DNA from: an uncultured Christensenellaceae bacterium
Lineage (GTDB): Bacteria; Bacillota; Clostridia; Christensenellales; Borkfalkiaceae
NCBI GenBank assembly: GCA_910587625.1
Contig: CAJUMW010000014.1
Location: forward strand, 39,822 to 56,608
Direction of reading: 5' to 3'
DNA length: 16,787 nucleotides
Positions 15,851 to 16,787 of this stretch are shown here, one piece after another. A program made the position numbers and the translations under genes. Within the stretch, counting starts at the first letter, position 1; each line of letters begins with the position of its first letter. The notes below the pieces were generated by a model, which ran no database searches, was not told where the DNA came from, and worked only from the letters and a program-made list of their open reading frames with translations.

Positions 15851-16006
15851 TTAGTTTGCCTTTTCGGGGTTTTGCTCTCTTGTAATTCTTTCACAGCTCT
15901 GGTTGCCTACCGTGCAACTCGTTTTGCAAGCCGATTGACAAGTGCTTCTGCATTCGCCGCAACCCGTTACCTTTCTTTCCTGAGGTTTTGCAACTGTCTT
16001 TATCAT
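15851..16006 (-). CDS. scfA: SCIFF peptide precursor (six cysteines in forty-five residues)
   Basis: A 51-residue peptide with exactly six cysteines at 16, 19, 23, 27, 31 and 38 (spacing C-x2-C-x3-C-x3-C-x3-C-x6-C). The C-terminal half carries the family-like segment CTVGNQSC, and the N-terminus MIKTV resembles the MKHIKT start of known SCIFF peptides. It is the substrate of the adjacent radical SAM maturase; thioether crosslinking of a Cys to a Thr is known in this family. Its biological role is not established. A strong ribosome binding site (AAGGAG, plus 16017-16022) lies 10 bases before the ATG, and a good promoter lies upstream. It is the first gene of the leftward block. Confidence 0.95.
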   Translation of the reverse strand: MIKTVAKPQERKVTGCGECRSTCQSACKTSCTVGNQSCERITREQNPEKAN

Positions 16007-16039
16007 ATTTGAAAATCTCCTTAATTTTATGCTTATTTA

Positions 16040-16068
16040 ATTATAAATTAAGGTAAACAAAAAAGCAA
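16040..16068 (-). promoter_or_regulatory. Promoter of scfA
   Basis: Minus-strand TTGCTT (16063-16068) and TATAAT (16040-16045) are 17 bases apart. Initiation near 16033 would give a leader of about 27 bases containing the AAGGAG ribosome binding site. It drives scfA and, by readthrough of the intergenic hairpin, scfB. Confidence 0.75.
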
Positions 16069-16092
16069 GCGATTTAAACACTCTTTTTAATA

Positions 16093-16120
16093 TTGACGGC
16101 AATTCGTAAAGTTTTATATT
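16093..16120 (+). promoter_or_regulatory. Possible promoter of the plus-strand genes
   Basis: TTGACG (16093-16098) is followed after 16 bases by TATATT (16115-16120). Expected initiation near 16127 falls inside the left arm of the terminator-like hairpin, so promoter and hairpin do not fit together cleanly. No better promoter is seen before 16225. Confidence 0.35.
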
Positions 16121-16122
16121 TG

Positions 16123-16161
16123 TTGCAAATCCATAAAGGGTTTGCAATTTTTCTTTTTTTT
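16123..16161 (+). terminator. Terminator-like hairpin facing the plus-strand genes
   Basis: TTGCAAATCC (16123-16132) pairs with GGGTTTGCAA (16138-16147): 10 pairs with one G-U and a 5-base loop. It is followed by T5-C-T8 (16148-16161). On the minus strand no T-run follows, so the signal is directional. No plus-strand gene lies upstream in the window. It may block readthrough into the gene at 16225 or belong to its leader as an attenuator. Confidence 0.6.
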
Positions 16162-16224
16162 GCGGCTCTTAATGGAAAATAAAAATTTTGGGTCGCAACC
16201 TTATAGCGAAAGGATGGTTTTAAA

Positions 16225-16719
16225 ATGGCAAAAACAGAACAGAACGTAACGAACGAAACGGTAGAACAGAACGAAGCGGCGGTTGAAACGATTACGGAAG
16301 AAACGGCAGTTACGGCGGTAATGAACGGACGGGCGGTATCGGGTTTTAAGGTAAAGCGCGAAAAGTTTAAGGCGGACGACGGGCGCGAAATGTGGTCATA
16401 CTACATAGATGGCACGGTACGCAACCGTAAAGTAAAAGTTTCTTTCGTGGCTTACGACAAAGGCGGCGCGGGTTATGAATTTCTTGACTTGATTTTCGAT
16501 ACGAAAGACGCGGTTGATTTGGTTATGTATGACGAAACGCAGAAAGACTTTAACGGCAAAATCATATCCAAACGAACGGTTTACGAAATTCAGGATGTGG
16601 ACGAAGTAACGGGCGTTGTGTACAGTTACAAGGTTAAGCCTTACCGCGAAACGGATAAGGCGTACATTAACATTATGCTTGCAGAACAAGCGGCAAAATT
16701 TAAAAAGGACGGTAAATAA
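16225..16719 (+). CDS. Unrecognised 164-residue protein with acidic N-terminal tail
   Basis: I do not recognise the family. Residues 4-30 form a low-complexity tail rich in Glu, Thr, Val, Ala and Asn. Residues 38-150 alternate charged and beta-branched or aromatic residues in a pattern suggesting a beta-rich domain (for example FKVKREKF, MWSYYIDG, RKVKVSFVAYD). The end is Lys-rich. There is no signal peptide, membrane segment or cysteine. Codon use is strongly skewed: 12 of 13 Thr codons are ACG, and 9 of 14 Ala are GCG with no GCC, whereas nearby genes mix Thr codons. A good ribosome binding site (AAAGGATGG, 16209-16217) lies 7 bases before the ATG. It is divergent from the scf block and followed 2 bases later by another gene. 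Skewed codon use and position suggest acquired DNA, but this is inference. Confidence 0.85.
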   Translation: MAKTEQNVTNETVEQNEAAVETITEETAVTAVMNGRAVSGFKVKREKFKADDGREMWSYYIDGTVRNRKVKVSFVAYDKGGAGYEFLDLIFDTKDAVDLVMYDETQKDFNGKIISKRTVYEIQDVDEVTGVVYSYKVKPYRETDKAYINIMLAEQAAKFKKDGK

Positions 16720-16721
16720 AA

Positions 16722-16787
16722 ATGAAAATGAAATTAAAGACAAAAGGCATAATTAAAAAGGTTGCGCTTGCTCTTGCCGGCATTGCG
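16722..16787 (+). CDS. Start of a signal-peptide or membrane protein gene (runs off right edge)
   Basis: Twenty-two codons are visible, starting 2 bases after the previous stop and open to the window end. The N-terminus is strongly basic (seven Lys in the first 13 residues) and then hydrophobic (VALALAGIA), which fits a Sec signal peptide or first membrane segment. Ribosome binding is probably through AAAAAGGA about 13 bases upstream, together with coupling to the preceding gene. The function cannot be judged. Confidence 0.6.
   Translation, partial: MKMKLKTKGIIKKVALALAGIA

Noticed and set aside
15803..16012. Plus-strand open frame of 69 codons opposite scfA
   Set aside because: It is fully antisense to the SCIFF gene and lacks family resemblance. 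The minus strand has a promoter, a ribosome binding site and a recognisable product.
16396..16743. Minus-strand frame of 115 codons opposite the 164-residue gene
   Set aside because: The plus-strand gene has a good ribosome binding site and consistent codon use. The antisense product is Phe/Val/Arg-rich in the manner of a shadow frame.

Overview
The window is a bacterial chromosomal segment of moderate to low G+C. It is most consistent with an uncultivated member of class Clostridia (Bacillota). The reasons are the SCIFF peptide gene and its radical SAM maturase beside secDF, the order secDF-recJ-rel-MBL hydrolase-hemZ, the rpsO-pnp and uvrBA pairs, and a Clostridium-type LexA box. Finer placement cannot be made from the sequence alone.

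Almost everything (1-16006) is read from the minus strand, so transcription runs right to left. At the right of this block is scfA (a 51-residue six-cysteine peptide), followed by its maturase scfB. Then come secD and secF (membrane protein-export motor), recJ (single-strand DNA exonuclease), rel (ppGpp synthetase/hydrolase), a metallo-beta-lactamase-fold hydrolase and a HemZ-like radical SAM protein. These genes are packed with overlaps or gaps of a few bases, except where hairpins or terminators intervene (scfA/scfB and secF/recJ). Next is rpsO-pnp, with its own promoter, a folded leader and two hairpins between the genes. Last is uvrB-uvrA, with two promoters and a LexA (SOS) box; uvrA runs off the left edge after 236 codons.

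At the far right, transcription diverges. From 16225 on the plus strand lies an unrecognised 164-residue protein with strongly skewed codon use, followed two bases later by the start of a gene encoding an apparent signal peptide or membrane segment. The divergent intergenic region holds the scfA promoter and a terminator-like hairpin facing the plus-strand genes. This could be the edge of an accessory or mobile element, but no attachment site, integrase or conjugation gene is visible.

No rRNA, tRNA, CRISPR array or insertion sequence was found, and no gene-free stretch exceeds about 220 bases. Most of the content is core Clostridial housekeeping. The less ordinary parts are the SCIFF locus and its intergenic hairpin, a SecD lacking the intramembrane aspartate of the family, several genes without a visible ribosome binding site (uvrB, recJ, scfB), and the unassigned plus-strand pair.
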